Of a stretch of DNA of 64,000 bases, positions 9,561 through 17,935 are shown piece by piece. Under the pieces are notes generated by a model. It was not told the DNA's origin. It did no database searches and worked only from the letters and a program-made list of their open reading frames with translations. Every line of letters starts with the position of its first letter. The first letter of the stretch is position 1. The stretch covers positions 1,996,522-2,060,521 of the forward strand of contig NZ_CP045928.1 in assembly GCF_009664855.1 (NCBI RefSeq), in the 5' to 3' direction. Both the position numbers and the translations under genes were made by a program. The stretch is from Flavobacterium sp. SLB02 (lineage in GTDB: Bacteria > Bacteroidota > Bacteroidia > Flavobacteriales > Flavobacteriaceae).

Positions 9561-9650
9561 ATTAGGAGTTATTTCCTGCTATTCGTTTCAATCTTTTGTG
9601 CCGAACACCGACACAAAAGGATTTCCACTTCTATCAGGGCTAGGGCACTC
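9561..9650 (-). ncRNA. Structured intergenic element, copy A (possible flavo-1-type RNA)
   Basis: Read on the minus strand, this has a 5' box GCCCTAGCCCTGATAGAAG, a hairpin at 9593-9619 (arms CTTTTGTGTC / GGCACAAAAG) and a 3' box ATAGCAGGAAATAACTCCT. The same order and boxes recur at 29652-29738, 41698-41772 and 53183-53266 around different hairpins. Compared with the 53 kb copy, the closing pair T-G in this stem is G-C there, a covariation that keeps the stem. The layout resembles my recollection of the flavobacterial candidate RNA flavo-1; that name needs a covariance-model search. Confidence 0.5.
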
Positions 9651-9733
9651 GTTTTCAATATAATTATATCAAAATAAAGATATCAGAAAAAAGATGAAAT
9701 AAAATTTAAAATATAATTCAGTATAAAACATAG

Positions 9734-9753
9734 CCAACGGTTTCAACCGTTGG
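9734..9753. repeat. Palindromic repeat with a gtttcaacc core
   Basis: A perfect hairpin CCAACGGT-TTCA-ACCGTTGG. The same core with different outer arms (CCGTGG.../...CCACGG) occurs twice near 25.96 and 26.01 kb, so this is one member of a small dispersed palindrome family resembling REP elements. Apart from the terminator, element A and this palindrome, 9439-9933 shows no gene. Confidence 0.55.
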
Positions 9754-9933
9754 GACGCAATCAATGACACAAAATAAATAGTAGATAATCTATGCTACAC
9801 AATCAATGATATAAAGATAAATTGTAACGATAAATTGTAACGATAAAACCCAAGATTGAAACCTTGTCTAATAATAAATAAGAAGAACCAGATTCTAAAA
9901 CTTAGCCACTTAGTAGCTTAGCATCTTAGCAAC

Positions 9934-10992
9934 TTAAAAAAAACTCTTTCTAAACCAAAAAGCTACATTTACCAAAGCAATCAAAGCAGGAACTTCGACC
10001 AGCGGACCAATAACGCCTGCAAAAGCCTGCCCGCTGTTGATACCAAAAACACCTATGGCAACCGCAATCGCCAATTCAAAATTATTGCCTGTAGCGGTAA
10101 AAGCAATCGAAGTACTTTTAGAATAATCGGCACCAAAATATTTTCCGGTAAAAAAACTTAAGACAAACATTAAGGCAAAATAAATCATCAATGGAACTGC
10201 AATTCGAACAACATCCATCGGAATCTGGACAATCAGTTCCCCTTTTAAGCTAAACATAAGAACAATGGTAAACAGCAAAGCAATCAATGTAACAGGAGAG
10301 ATAAACGGAATATATTTATCCTGAAACCATTCTTCGCCTTTGAGTTTTATCAAACCGTATCGGCTTACAATTCCCAAAGCAAACGGAATCCCTAAATAAA
10401 TACCAACACTTTTAGCAATCTCAATCATGTTAATATTGACATTAAAACCTGTGTATCCAAAATAAGGAGGTAAAACAGTTATAAAAATATATGCATAAAC
10501 ACTATAAAGCAAAACCTGAAATATACTGTTTAAAGCAATTAATCCGGCGGCATATTCACGGTTTCCATCGGCAAGATCATTCCAAACGACCACCATGGCA
10601 ATACAACGCGCTAACCCAATTAAGATCAATCCAATCATATATTCAGGATACTCTTTTAAGAATAAAAGTGCTAAGGCAAACATCAAAACAGGACCAACAA
10701 TCCAATTTAAGAATAAAGAAGCGCCAAGTACTTTTGTATTTTTAAAAACTTCACCAATTTTATTGTAGTTCACTTTTGCCAGCGGAGGATACATCATCAA
10801 AATCAAACCAATAGCCAACGGAATATTAGTACTCCCGTTAGAAAACGAATTGATGAAATTTCCGCTTGACGGAAAAAAATATCCTACAGCAATACCAACA
10901 GCCATAGCCAGAAAAATCCAAAGCGTTAAAAACCGATCCAGAAAACTTAACTTTTTTCTTCCCGCAACGGGATGACAATGATCTATAGACAT
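9934..10992 (-). CDS. ACR3-family arsenite efflux permease
   Basis: A 352-residue inner-membrane carrier with ten hydrophobic segments. The phrase [19 protein letters not shown] carries the Cys (residue 130) conserved in ACR3 transporters (Acr3 type, not ArsB), and [16 protein letters not shown] near the C-terminus is also characteristic. It exports arsenite using the proton motive force. It is the last gene of the operon 12466 to 9934 (arsR, DUF6428, reductase, permease), with only one base between it and the reductase gene. Confidence 0.93.
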   Translation of the reverse strand: MSIDHCHPVAGRKKLSFLDRFLTLWIFLAMAVGIAVGYFFPSSGNFINSFSNGSTNIPLAIGLILMMYPPLAKVNYNKIGEVFKNTKVLGASLFLNWIVGPVLMFALALLFLKEYPEYMIGLILIGLARCIAMVVVWNDLADGNREYAAGLIALNSIFQVLLYSVYAYIFITVLPPYFGYTGFNVNINMIEIAKSVGIYLGIPFALGIVSRYGLIKLKGEEWFQDKYIPFISPVTLIALLFTIVLMFSLKGELIVQIPMDVVRIAVPLMIYFALMFVLSFFTGKYFGADYSKSTSIAFTATGNNFELAIAVAIGVFGINSGQAFAGVIGPLVEVPALIALVNVAFWFRKSFF

Positions 10993-10993
10993 T

Positions 10994-11623
10994 TTATTTT
11001 TTTATTTGAGAGAAAACATAAAACATTTCAGTCGCGATTTGCAAACTTCTTTCATTATATTTCTCTGATTGTTGATCCGTATTATCAAAAGCTTTTGGAT
11101 CATCATAAGTTACGGCAATTCTTTTCTCGGCCCCAGCAATAAAAGGACAGCCGCCATCTGCCTGAGAACAGGTCATAATAGCTGCAAATTCATTTTCTGG
11201 ATTAAAATCATCATCATACGTTTTAGAAAAACCTATAATTGGAGCTTGATTTCCAGCGAATTTTATAGCATAAACAGGAGTGTTACCTTCTGATAACTTC
11301 GTGATTTTAAAACCTGATAATGCTAATGTTTCAGCAACTTTAGGATACAAAGCTGTTGCTTCAGTTCCTCCGGAATAACAAAACACATTCTGAATTCCGT
11401 AATAATGCGCAGCAGTTTGCGCCCAAACCTGAGATAAATGACTTCGTCTGGAATTATGCGTGCAAATTAAATTCAATCTGATTTCCTGATGTTGTTCAGA
11501 CTTTAGCTGAATAAAATTAATAAGAGGCTGGAGGATTTCTTTACGATCTTTAGAAATTACTCCAAAATCAAAAGACTGAACTAAAGATTGAATTTCGGAG
11601 AATAATATATTGTGATTTGACAT
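10994..11623 (-). CDS. Phosphatase-type arsenate reductase (low-molecular-weight PTP fold)
   Basis: A 209-residue cytoplasmic protein. The P-loop CTHNSRRS (C54-X5-R60-S) is the catalytic signature of LMW protein tyrosine phosphatases and thioredoxin-type ArsC. Residues 1-48 form an N-terminal extension not present in the short (about 130 aa) ArsC, and [15 protein letters not shown] supplies a further cysteine that could take part in disulfide relay. Its place in the ars operon supports reduction of arsenate to arsenite for export by ACR3. The ATG at 11623 is preferred; an ATG at 11647 would add eight residues and overlap the upstream gene. Confidence 0.88.
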   Translation of the reverse strand: MSNHNILFSEIQSLVQSFDFGVISKDRKEILQPLINFIQLKSEQHQEIRLNLICTHNSRRSHLSQVWAQTAAHYYGIQNVFCYSGGTEATALYPKVAETLALSGFKITKLSEGNTPVYAIKFAGNQAPIIGFSKTYDDDFNPENEFAAIMTCSQADGGCPFIAGAEKRIAVTYDDPKAFDNTDQQSEKYNERSLQIATEMFYVFSQIKK

Positions 11624-11640
11624 TTTGTAGGCATTTAAAT

Positions 11641-12114
11641 TTAACAACAGCTTCCACCAGGAGTACAGGAATTACCTTCATCTGTACCTAATTGCGTCAG
11701 TTTAAGTTTTGGTTTTTCTGGCGGAATCCCACATTGATCCTGAGCTAAACAAGCAGTAGTTTTATTTAACAGTAAAAAATCTTTTCCATTAAAATCTAAA
11801 TCATATTTACCAATAGTAGTATTTTGATATTCTACTTCGATTTCAAAATCTTCTATTCCCAAAACTTTCTCTGAAAGTTCTATGATATGAATTAATTTTT
11901 GAGGTTTTAAACGATGTTGATAATCGTTGGCATCCCAAAGCTGAAAATTCACGACAGTTTCTTTACGAACAACTCCGCCACAGTCAATAAAGTTTTTGGT
12001 AATCAAACCTACTTCGGTTACGTGAAAATATTCCGGAACAAATTTTCCGTCAGGCAATTGAAAGTTAACGGCTTCAACAGTAGTAAGTATTTTTTTAATT
12101 TCTGAAAGTTTCAT
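11641..12114 (-). CDS. DUF6428 family protein of the ars operon
   Basis: A 157-residue soluble protein without signal peptide. I recognise the pattern FQLPDGKFVPEYFHVTEVG and FIDCGGVVRKETVVNFQLW as the DUF6428 family, which occurs in flavobacterial ars operons. The C-terminal third is cysteine-rich (ACLAQDQCGIPP, then NSCTPGGSCC at the very end), plausible for binding thiophilic metalloid such as As(III). That role is inferred. It lies between arsR and the arsenate reductase gene in one transcription unit. Confidence 0.8.
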   Translation of the reverse strand: MKLSEIKKILTTVEAVNFQLPDGKFVPEYFHVTEVGLITKNFIDCGGVVRKETVVNFQLWDANDYQHRLKPQKLIHIIELSEKVLGIEDFEIEVEYQNTTIGKYDLDFNGKDFLLLNKTTACLAQDQCGIPPEKPKLKLTQLGTDEGNSCTPGGSCC

Positions 12115-12133
12115 AATAATTTGTTTTAATAAT

Positions 12134-12466
12134 TTAACAACATTCGTTTTTTCTTTTTTCTAAATGCATATTTATCTGATTGTAGAAGATTTTTATTTTC
12201 TCAAAACCCGCTTCGTTAATACAATAGCAAATCGCATTTCCTTCGATATTTCCTTTTATCAATCCGGCATTTTTTAATTCTTTTAAATGCTGAGAAACCG
12301 TTGGCTGAGAAAGAGGTAATTCGTTTACTATATCACCGCATATGCATGTATTGACCTTCATTAAATATTGAATAATAGCTATTCGCGCAGGATGACCTAA
12401 AGCTTTTGTTAAAATAGCCAATTCGTTTTGCTCATCTGTAAAATGATCTGTTTTTGTAGCTCCCAT
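12134..12466 (-). CDS. arsR: ArsR-family metalloregulatory repressor
   Basis: A 110-residue winged-helix protein. The DNA-recognition helix is SQPTVSQHLKELKNAGLI (residues 53-70). TCICGDI places two cysteines (41 and 43) where E. coli ArsR has its CVC arsenite site at the start of the recognition region, and the protein ends with CC. It should repress its own operon and release DNA when arsenite binds. The ATG at 12466 was selected: the possible TTG start at 12487 falls inside the candidate operator. First gene of the ars operon. Confidence 0.92.
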   Translation of the reverse strand: MGATKTDHFTDEQNELAILTKALGHPARIAIIQYLMKVNTCICGDIVNELPLSQPTVSQHLKELKNAGLIKGNIEGNAICYCINEAGFEKIKIFYNQINMHLEKRKNECC

Positions 12467-12478
12467 TGTTATATTTTT

Positions 12479-12490
12479 ATATTGCAATAT
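12479..12490. promoter_or_regulatory. Candidate ArsR operator palindrome
   Basis: The perfect 12-bp palindrome ATATTGCAATAT lies 12 bp upstream of the arsR start codon. It overlaps a sequence resembling the -7 box on the minus strand (TAATATTG, one mismatch to TAnnTTTG), where ArsR binding would block transcription. ArsR-family operators are typically 12-2-12 AT-rich palindromes, so the assignment is reasonable but untested. Confidence 0.5.
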
Positions 12491-12508
12491 TACGATATAG
12501 ATATTTAT

Positions 12509-12540
12509 AAAAAAAGAAAATAGTTTATTATTTTCTTTTT
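12509..12540 (-). terminator. Probable terminator after the DUF3667 gene
   Basis: On the minus strand AAAAAGAAAATA, a short loop and TATTTTCTTTTTTT form an A/T hairpin ending in a T run, immediately downstream of the gene at 12548-13279 and upstream of the ars promoter. The stem is AT-only, so strength is uncertain. Confidence 0.45.
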
Positions 12541-12547
12541 AGAGGAT

Positions 12548-13279
12548 TTATAATGAAAGTCTTCCCGTCATCACAAGCACAATAGTCATTACTATTAAAA
12601 AACAAACTAGAAAAACAACATGACTTACTATAGACAGCAAGAATGCTTTTGTTTTTGATATTTTATTAAAGAACTGGATATTGGTCCAGAAAATTAATAG
12701 GAGACCTATTATATACATTAAATTTAAAATCTCTTGCATATGAGGCGTTCCGTTAAAATACAGTAATAATGGAAATATTAAAATTTGAGCAAATAACCTT
12801 TGTGAAGCTTTGAATGTATTGAGGACAAAAAGTTCAAAAAAATTATAGCCCTGTTTTCTAAAAACAACATAGGTTCCAATAGTATACAAAGGTATAGTAG
12901 CAATGGTTGTCCAGGCAAAGTGCGTAGCATTCCATTCATTAAAATCATTTAGATTTAAATCAGCTTCATTAACCTTAAATAAATTAAGGCGATAATAATG
13001 GTATAAAAAACCATAAAATGCAGCCAAAACCGTCACCAAAGACAAGGGTTTGAAATGTCTGACGCGTTTTCCTTCGATAAATTCCCTAATAGAATGTCCG
13101 GGCCTTGTAAAAAGTTGTTTTATAGAATAAGGAATCCCTGCATCAAAATGCAATAAACTGTGCTGAATATCATGCCATAAATAATGTGAGTTTATTTTAT
13201 GCGTATCCGCTGGCTGGCCGCAATTATTGCAGTAATTTCCGGCATAATGTTGCTGACAGTTTTTACAGGTTATTTCCAT
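12548..13279 (-). CDS. DUF3667 zinc-ribbon membrane protein
   Basis: A 243-residue protein. The N-terminal zinc ribbon has cysteines at 5, 8, 17 and 20 (CKNC...CNNCGQ). The DUF3667 core follows: HDIQHSLLHFDAGIPYSIKQLFTRPGHSIREFIEGKRV (described across residues 36-75), with conserved RPG and EGKR phrases, then HFKPLSLVTVLAAFYGF and about five membrane helices. The family is common in Bacteroidota; its function is unknown. It lies 20 bp downstream of the secreted protein gene at 13300. Confidence 0.85.
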   Translation of the reverse strand: MEITCKNCQQHYAGNYCNNCGQPADTHKINSHYLWHDIQHSLLHFDAGIPYSIKQLFTRPGHSIREFIEGKRVRHFKPLSLVTVLAAFYGFLYHYYRLNLFKVNEADLNLNDFNEWNATHFAWTTIATIPLYTIGTYVVFRKQGYNFFELFVLNTFKASQRLFAQILIFPLLLYFNGTPHMQEILNLMYIIGLLLIFWTNIQFFNKISKTKAFLLSIVSHVVFLVCFLIVMTIVLVMTGRLSL

Positions 13280-13299
13280 TGTATTTCGTATTTTAATCT

Positions 13300-14364
13300 T
13301 TATTTATAATATTCATATTCGTATTTATAAACACGTTGAAACTGTTGAGAACGAAATATTATTTCAGTGATTAAATTTTTGCTATTATATTTATAATTAA
13401 AAAAATAGACATTTCCATCTTCTAAATTTCGATATATCCGTTCTGATAAAAGATTGTTGTCGTAATTGTATGTTATTGTATTCAAAAGTGTATCATTTTT
13501 AAATTCACTTTTTTCAATACAATGCTGGTCTTTATATTTATACTTTAAATTTTTACTTCCTTCTTTTTCGCTAATAACATTTTTGTGTTCATCAAACGTT
13601 TTAATTATTTCTCCCATTCCAATCATGTCAGTTTTGTACTTATTTATTATTTTACCAGGTAAGTAGGAAAAAGTATGTACTGAAGTAACATTATTTCTGG
13701 AGTCAAAAAAATTTTCATTTAAAGGACGAAGCTTACTATCGTATTCAATCGAAAAATCCAGATATTTTGGTTGGTCAATTAATTTTTTTAAACTTTGAGC
13801 ATTAAGCAATGCAGTTGTATCTTTAATTCCTTCAATTTCGTTTTTGTATTTATAGTATTCCTCGTCGGATGTCACTACCGAATAGGCATCATCAATGCTA
13901 ATAGTATCTTGGCCAACAATTGTATATTCTATTCCTTTTGATTTATTTTCCAGATATTTATCATTTTCTAATTGACGTTCTTTTTCGTCTTCAGTTAAAT
14001 ACGAAAAAAGTTGTGTTGATTTATCTGAATATTTTATTTCTTCGCAACTAAAGCCCTGAATAGCGTATGCATTTATTTTTTTAATAAGTCTGTTTTTTTT
14101 GTCGTACTTAAAGTAGCCGACGTGATTTAATCTGTTTTTTAAGAAAAAATAAATAAGTCCCTTGTTATTAAAATAATGCTGCTCCTGAATTGTATCATTT
14201 TCTTTGACCGTTATTTTTTTTACTCCTTTGGTATTTTTATTTAAATAATCATAATCATTTATATAACTGTGCGGTTCCTGTGCAAAAGCAAATGTTGAGA
14301 TAAGAAGAAAAAACAGTAAGATAACTTGATTGAAAGAACTATAGCGATTATCAGAAGGCATCAT
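13300..14364 (-). CDS. Secreted protein with YD-like repeat texture, unknown function
   Basis: A 354-residue protein with an N-terminal signal peptide (hydrophobic VILLFFLLISTFAFA, cleavage before QEPHS). The mature chain is rich in Tyr, Asn, Lys and Asp and has recurring short strands such as HVGYFKYDKKNRLIKKI, YNYDNNLLSERIYRN and YKYNSKNLITEI, spaced like the YD/RHS-type beta repeats seen in secreted Bacteroidota proteins. I do not recognise a named family. It probably faces the periplasm or cell surface. Confidence 0.7.
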   Translation of the reverse strand: MMPSDNRYSSFNQVILLFFLLISTFAFAQEPHSYINDYDYLNKNTKGVKKITVKENDTIQEQHYFNNKGLIYFFLKNRLNHVGYFKYDKKNRLIKKINAYAIQGFSCEEIKYSDKSTQLFSYLTEDEKERQLENDKYLENKSKGIEYTIVGQDTISIDDAYSVVTSDEEYYKYKNEIEGIKDTTALLNAQSLKKLIDQPKYLDFSIEYDSKLRPLNENFFDSRNNVTSVHTFSYLPGKIINKYKTDMIGMGEIIKTFDEHKNVISEKEGSKNLKYKYKDQHCIEKSEFKNDTLLNTITYNYDNNLLSERIYRNLEDGNVYFFNYKYNSKNLITEIIFRSQQFQRVYKYEYEYYK

Positions 14365-14396
14365 AGGTTATGTTTATAATTAATAATCAATTCAAT

Positions 14397-14774
14397 TTAT
14401 ACTTTCTTGCATCCATCAGGATACATAATGACCAATAAAACTATAATGAGTAAAAAGTTATACTCGACACCATTTCGGCCGCCGCCAACAACAAACCAAC
14501 CCTCCTGAAAATGAACGAGAATAATTCCCATGATGAGCACAAAAATCGTTACATAGCCCGCAAGTTTGATATACTTATTTAAAACCAAAAGAACAGCAGC
14601 TATGATATGCGACAATTTGATAGACCAGGCGATAAAAACTCCAAAAGGAGCAAACCCGATTTGGTTTAAATACAAATTTCCAAAATCATTAATTCCGTTG
14701 TCGAAGATACCAAAAACAGAATGGGTGAGGAGAATAATAGCAACTGCAATTCGTAAAAGTAAAGTTCCGTTCAT
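14397..14774 (-). CDS. DoxX-like small membrane protein
   Basis: A 125-residue protein with four membrane helices (about 5-22, 42-64, 70-88, 104-120). The phrases ISWSIKLSHIIAA-like (here IAWSIKLSHIIAAVLLVLNKYIKLA) and GGGRNGVEYNFLLIIVLLVI match the DoxX/DoxD-like family, in which the NGxEY segment is typical. Function is unclear; relatives are associated with redox or quinone-linked processes. Its ATG was chosen at 14774, just after the first hydrophobic stretch would begin. It is on the same strand as its neighbours but has 32 bp to the next gene. Confidence 0.75.
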   Translation of the reverse strand: MNGTLLLRIAVAIILLTHSVFGIFDNGINDFGNLYLNQIGFAPFGVFIAWSIKLSHIIAAVLLVLNKYIKLAGYVTIFVLIMGIILVHFQEGWFVVGGGRNGVEYNFLLIIVLLVIMYPDGCKKV

Positions 14775-14821
14775 GGTTTTAGTGACTTGGTTAATAGAGA
14801 GTTATTCGAATTAAAAATAAT

Positions 14822-14857
14822 AAAAAAAACGCACATTAAAATAAATTAATATGCGTT
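14822..14857 (-). terminator. Rho-independent terminator after the anti-sigma gene
   Basis: On the minus strand AACGCATATTA, a 7-base loop and TAATGTGCGTT form a hairpin with one wobble pair, followed by a run of eight Ts. It lies 25 bp beyond the anti-sigma stop codon. Confidence 0.8.
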
Positions 14858-14881
14858 CTGAGTTTTATGCTAACTTTATTT

Positions 14882-15670
14882 TTAAACTTTTCCTAAAGTA
14901 TACAATTGTGTCATTGTAGGCGTTAAACTTCCGCCGGCAGGCTCAAGTGTAATTCCAAATGCTTCTGCAGAATCTGTCTGGCTTACAGCAAAGATTTTTT
15001 GACTGTTTCCTTCAAAATTATCCAGCAAACCAATACTTGTTGGCGTAAGTACCGGGCTCAATTTTAAAGACCAAACCTGATATACCATTCCTTTTGGAGG
15101 AGTTGGTAAACCGGCAGCATCAATATAAGTGGTTTTTGTTTGCTTATTCCAGTACACTTTTGCAAATGAATTAGGAGAAACCGCTTGTCCGCCAAGTGTT
15201 ACACCAGTATTTTTAATATCCCTTACGATAGTTAAGTTTTTCTCTGTTTCTTTATTTTGCTGATCTAAGAAAGCATATTCTCTTTGTATTTTTTCTTTTT
15301 CAGTTCCAACAGTAGAAATAGCTTCTTTTGTTTTGGTCAGTTCCAGAGTTTGATATCCAAGACCTAGTAGTAATAGTACCGCTGCAGCCCAGCCCACATA
15401 TTGAGACCAGGTCGATGCCGGTTTCATATCGACTACTTTGCCATGTTTCAGTTCTAAACGGGCCTTTATCTTTTCAAAATTAGCTACCGAATGAAAAGGA
15501 GAAAAACTTGATGATAAAGCCACAATAGCTTTTTCTATTGCAATAATTTCCTGATCCATTTCGGGATTCTTCTTTGCCATTTCGGCTATTTCCAGATTTT
15601 CAGTTTCGGTCAATAAACCGTAAACATACAATTCGAGAATTCCTGAGTCTATATATTCTTGTGCTTCCAT
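14882..15670 (-). CDS. Anti-sigma factor with RskA-type periplasmic domain
   Basis: A 262-residue single-pass membrane protein. The cytoplasmic N-terminus (1-88; DSGILELYVYGLLTETENLEIAEM) resembles the anti-sigma domain of RskA rather than a zinc HC2 domain. A transmembrane helix lies at about 91-108 ([15 protein letters not shown]), then a coiled stretch and the RskA C-terminal domain (KVYWNKQTKTTYIDAAGLP, YQVWSL, FGITLEPAGGS). The start codon overlaps the sigma-factor stop by one base (TAATG), so the two are translationally coupled. It should sequester the ECF sigma factor until an envelope signal triggers release. The signal and targets are unknown. Confidence 0.9.
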   Translation of the reverse strand: MEAQEYIDSGILELYVYGLLTETENLEIAEMAKKNPEMDQEIIAIEKAIVALSSSFSPFHSVANFEKIKARLELKHGKVVDMKPASTWSQYVGWAAAVLLLLGLGYQTLELTKTKEAISTVGTEKEKIQREYAFLDQQNKETEKNLTIVRDIKNTGVTLGGQAVSPNSFAKVYWNKQTKTTYIDAAGLPTPPKGMVYQVWSLKLSPVLTPTSIGLLDNFEGNSQKIFAVSQTDSAEAFGITLEPAGGSLTPTMTQLYTLGKV

Positions 15671-16200
15671 TATATTTTTAAATAATTACGTAGGTCGTTA
15701 ATACAATTTCTGTTTTGCGTTTTGATAGTTCCCAGTGGCAATGCCAATTCTTCTGAAGCTTCTTGTTGGGTATATCCTTTAAAAAATAATAAATCAATGA
15801 TTTCAATACATTTTGGTTTTAGTTTTTTTACAAATTCCTGAATTCCAATTGTATCAATTCTGTTCATTAGTTTATTACTGTCGTCTAACAGATTTACGAA
15901 ATTATCTGAAGAAAGGTTTTTTTGGCTGTTATTAAAATTTTTAGATCTCAATTTGTCAATCGATGTATTCCTTGCAATATTAAGGATCCAGGTGTAAAAT
16001 CGGCCTTTACTCTCATTATAAGTATCAATATTTTTCCAGATTTTGACAAAAACTTCCTGCAAAACATCTTCGGCTTCCTCACGATTTTTAATCAGAACGT
16101 TGATGACCGAAAACAAACTTTTCGAATACATATCGTACAAATGGGTAAAAGCTCTTTCGTCTTTTTTGTAAATTAAAACAAGCAATTCATCTTGACTCAT
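15670..16200 (-). CDS. ECF RNA polymerase sigma factor
   Basis: A 176-residue sigma-70 family protein with only regions 2 and 4. Region 2 includes DMYSKSLFSVINVLI and EAEDVLQEVFVKIWKNIDTY (about residues 22-65); FYTWILNIARN lies at 67-77. Region 4 has the helix-turn-helix YTQQEASEELALPLGTIKT (about 143-161). The RskA-type partner directly downstream suggests membership of the SigK-like ECF groups. The regulon is not visible from this sequence. The next genes upstream are divergent small peptides. Confidence 0.93.
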   Translation of the reverse strand: MSQDELLVLIYKKDERAFTHLYDMYSKSLFSVINVLIKNREEAEDVLQEVFVKIWKNIDTYNESKGRFYTWILNIARNTSIDKLRSKNFNNSQKNLSSDNFVNLLDDSNKLMNRIDTIGIQEFVKKLKPKCIEIIDLLFFKGYTQQEASEELALPLGTIKTQNRNCINDLRNYLKI

Positions 16201-16410
16201 AGATTTAGGTTTTTAAGCTTAAACAAAATTTTAGTATACATTTTTATAGATTGAGATAAAGATAATTTATTTTTTTGTGAAATTTTATTTTTTTTTAACA
16301 GTCCGAAACCTAGTAAAATAAGGGTTTGAAAAAAAATATCACTTTTTTTTCATTTTTTTAAAACCAAAAGCAAACCAATTACGTAAATGCTATTATAACA
16401 TCAAACAATA

Positions 16411-16506
16411 ATGCTGAAAATAGCAGAAGAAAGAAAAGAGCTTCAAAAGAAGAATATAAAAGCTGTTTTTGCAGGAGATGATAAATTGAAATTTAACAAT
16501 TGTTAA
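16411..16506 (+). CDS. Possible 31-residue peptide, charged
   Basis: ATG at 16411 to TAA at 16504-16506: a Lys/Glu-rich peptide starting MLKIAEERKELQKKN and ending FNNC. It lies in the 875-bp gap between the divergent sigma-factor gene and glutathione peroxidase. Nothing but an uninterrupted frame and an ATG supports it, so it may not be translated. Confidence 0.25.
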   Translation: MLKIAEERKELQKKNIKAVFAGDDKLKFNNC

Positions 16507-16546
16507 ACATTTAAGTGTAAAGTAAATCTCAATAATAAAAAATGTC

Positions 16547-16678
16547 ATGACGAAGATATACAATTTAAAAATTTTAATTGTGGGTTTAACAACGGTTTTG
16601 GCATTGACCAGTTTAAGTAAAAGTGATTTTAAAAAGAACTGTAAAAGTTCAGAAGTGAATTGTCAAATAAAAATTTAA
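16547..16678 (+). CDS. Possible 43-residue secreted or membrane peptide
   Basis: ATG at 16547 to TAA at 16676-16678. The N-terminus has two lysines followed by a hydrophobic stretch (LKILIVGLTTVLALTSL), as in a signal peptide or single helix, and the rest is polar with two cysteines (KKNCKSSEVNC). The codons stay in frame with a signal-like N-terminus, which is suggestive. I recognise no family. It lies in a unit that could run from about 16.4 kb to the terminator at 16953-16990. The stretch 16680-16950 contains no further convincing ORF. Confidence 0.4.
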   Translation: MTKIYNLKILIVGLTTVLALTSLSKSDFKKNCKSSEVNCQIKI

Positions 16679-16952
16679 GAGAAAAACAAAATCTGATTCA
16701 GATTTAAATATAGCATTGCATAGTTGATGTCTTCGGACTTCCAAATCGAAAATTAGAATAGAAAACTAAATGCCAATTTACATTCATAAACGATAAATTA
16801 AGATATAAACGCCAGAAATAAGATAATATTTAAAAATAAGGTTATATGATTCTAAATATAATTTTCACTATAACCGAAGCATCAACTATAATTTTAACTA
16901 ACAGAATAATAGATTACAATTAAATTCATGGTTTGATTTGTTTGTATGGGGG

Positions 16953-16990
16953 GAAGCCTAGCGTCTGATTAACGCTAGGCTTCAATTTTT
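16953..16990 (+). terminator. Strong hairpin terminator of an orphan short transcript
   Basis: GAAGCCTAGCGT (16953-16964) pairs perfectly with ACGCTAGGCTTC (16972-16983), followed by AATTTTTT. No normal-size gene precedes it on the plus strand back to 16201, so it implies a short transcript carrying the small ORFs at 16.4-16.7 kb or a non-coding RNA. Confidence 0.85.
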
Positions 16991-17075
16991 TATTTAACTT
17001 ATGTTTAATAAAAATAAAGCAGGCAAAACATTATCCGAAAACAGTTTTTAACTAATTTTATAAAAAAATTAATCG

Positions 17076-17663
17076 ATGAAAAAAATAGCATTTATAGCTT
17101 GTAGCTTAATCTTATTGTTGAGTTCACAAGTTCAGGCTCAGACAAGTAAAAACAAAATATCTAAAACAGATAAAGCCATGGCAAAAGAAAACATTTACCA
17201 ATTTAAAGTACAGGATTTATCAGGAGATACTTTTGATTTTGCATCCCTTAAAGGAAAAAAAGTAATGATTGTAAATACCGCTTCAAAATGCGGATTAACA
17301 CCTCAGTACAAAGATCTTGAAGCCATCTACAAAGAATACAAAGACAAAGGTTTTGTAATTGTAGGTTTCCCGGCTAATAATTTTGCTTCGCAGGAACCTG
17401 GTACAAACAAAGAAATCGAAACGTTTTGCCAACAAAATTACGGAGTAACTTTCCCAATGATGGACAAAGTTTCTGTAAAAGGAGACGATATGTGCGAAGT
17501 GTACAAATTCCTGACTCAAAAATCTAAAAACGGTTTACAGGATTCAGAAGTTGAATGGAATTTTCAGAAATACCTAATCAACGAAAAAGGCGAATTGGTA
17601 AAAGTTATTAAACCAAGAACATTACCGACAGATCCTGAAGTAATCAACTGGATAAAAAGTTAA
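17076..17663 (+). CDS. Glutathione peroxidase family thiol peroxidase, exported
   Basis: A 195-residue protein with a signal peptide (1-21, cleaving near QAQ). The peroxidase motif NTASKCGLTPQY places the catalytic Cys at residue 72 in the position of selenocysteine in animal enzymes. FPANNFASQEPG supplies the Gln and VEWNFQKYLI the Trp/Asn of the catalytic tetrad. Cys-type bacterial members usually work with thioredoxin rather than glutathione and reduce hydroperoxides; here the location is probably periplasmic. It is a monocistronic gene ending in a terminator at 17681. Confidence 0.92.
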   Translation: MKKIAFIACSLILLLSSQVQAQTSKNKISKTDKAMAKENIYQFKVQDLSGDTFDFASLKGKKVMIVNTASKCGLTPQYKDLEAIYKEYKDKGFVIVGFPANNFASQEPGTNKEIETFCQQNYGVTFPMMDKVSVKGDDMCEVYKFLTQKSKNGLQDSEVEWNFQKYLINEKGELVKVIKPRTLPTDPEVINWIKS

Positions 17664-17680
17664 TCATAACTATCTTTACC

Positions 17681-17724
17681 AAAAAATCCACAAATTTGAA
17701 TATTCAAGTTTGTGGATTTTTTTT
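17681..17724 (+). terminator. Rho-independent terminator after glutathione peroxidase
   Basis: AAAATCCACAAA-TTTGAA and its complement TTCAAGTTTGTGGATTTT form a long hairpin with one mismatch, ending in eight Ts. It begins 18 bp after the stop codon. Confidence 0.85.
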
Positions 17725-17750
17725 GTTTTAATTTATGCTAACTTTTGTAC

Positions 17751-17800
17751 GCTGATGAAACGGATTTGCTAAAGCGAAAACGCCCATTGACGCGGATTTT
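17751..17800 (+). repeat. Dispersed repeat, inverted partner of 18815-18861
   Basis: The sequence beginning GCTGATGAAACGGATTTGCT and ending TTGACGCGGATTTT recurs in reverse complement at 18815-18861 with a few differences. The two copies bracket the truncated iminopeptidase gene. The following bases (about 17860-17925) carry a different repeat, cttcgtgccctctgtggtaaa. Confidence 0.6.
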
Positions 17801-17935
17801 ATTTATTTTTATTATAAAAATCGTGATTGACCCTCTGAGATCTAATTTTTTTACATAGTAAAACCCCTTTCCCAACTCTGTGCAAAACTTCGTGCCCTCT
17901 GTGGTAAAAAAAGTAATTTTACTTATAAAAATAAC

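Noticed and set aside
16844..16921. 25-codon plus-strand ORF MILNIIFTITEASTI
   Set aside because: It is AT-rich, lacks other support and may be chance.
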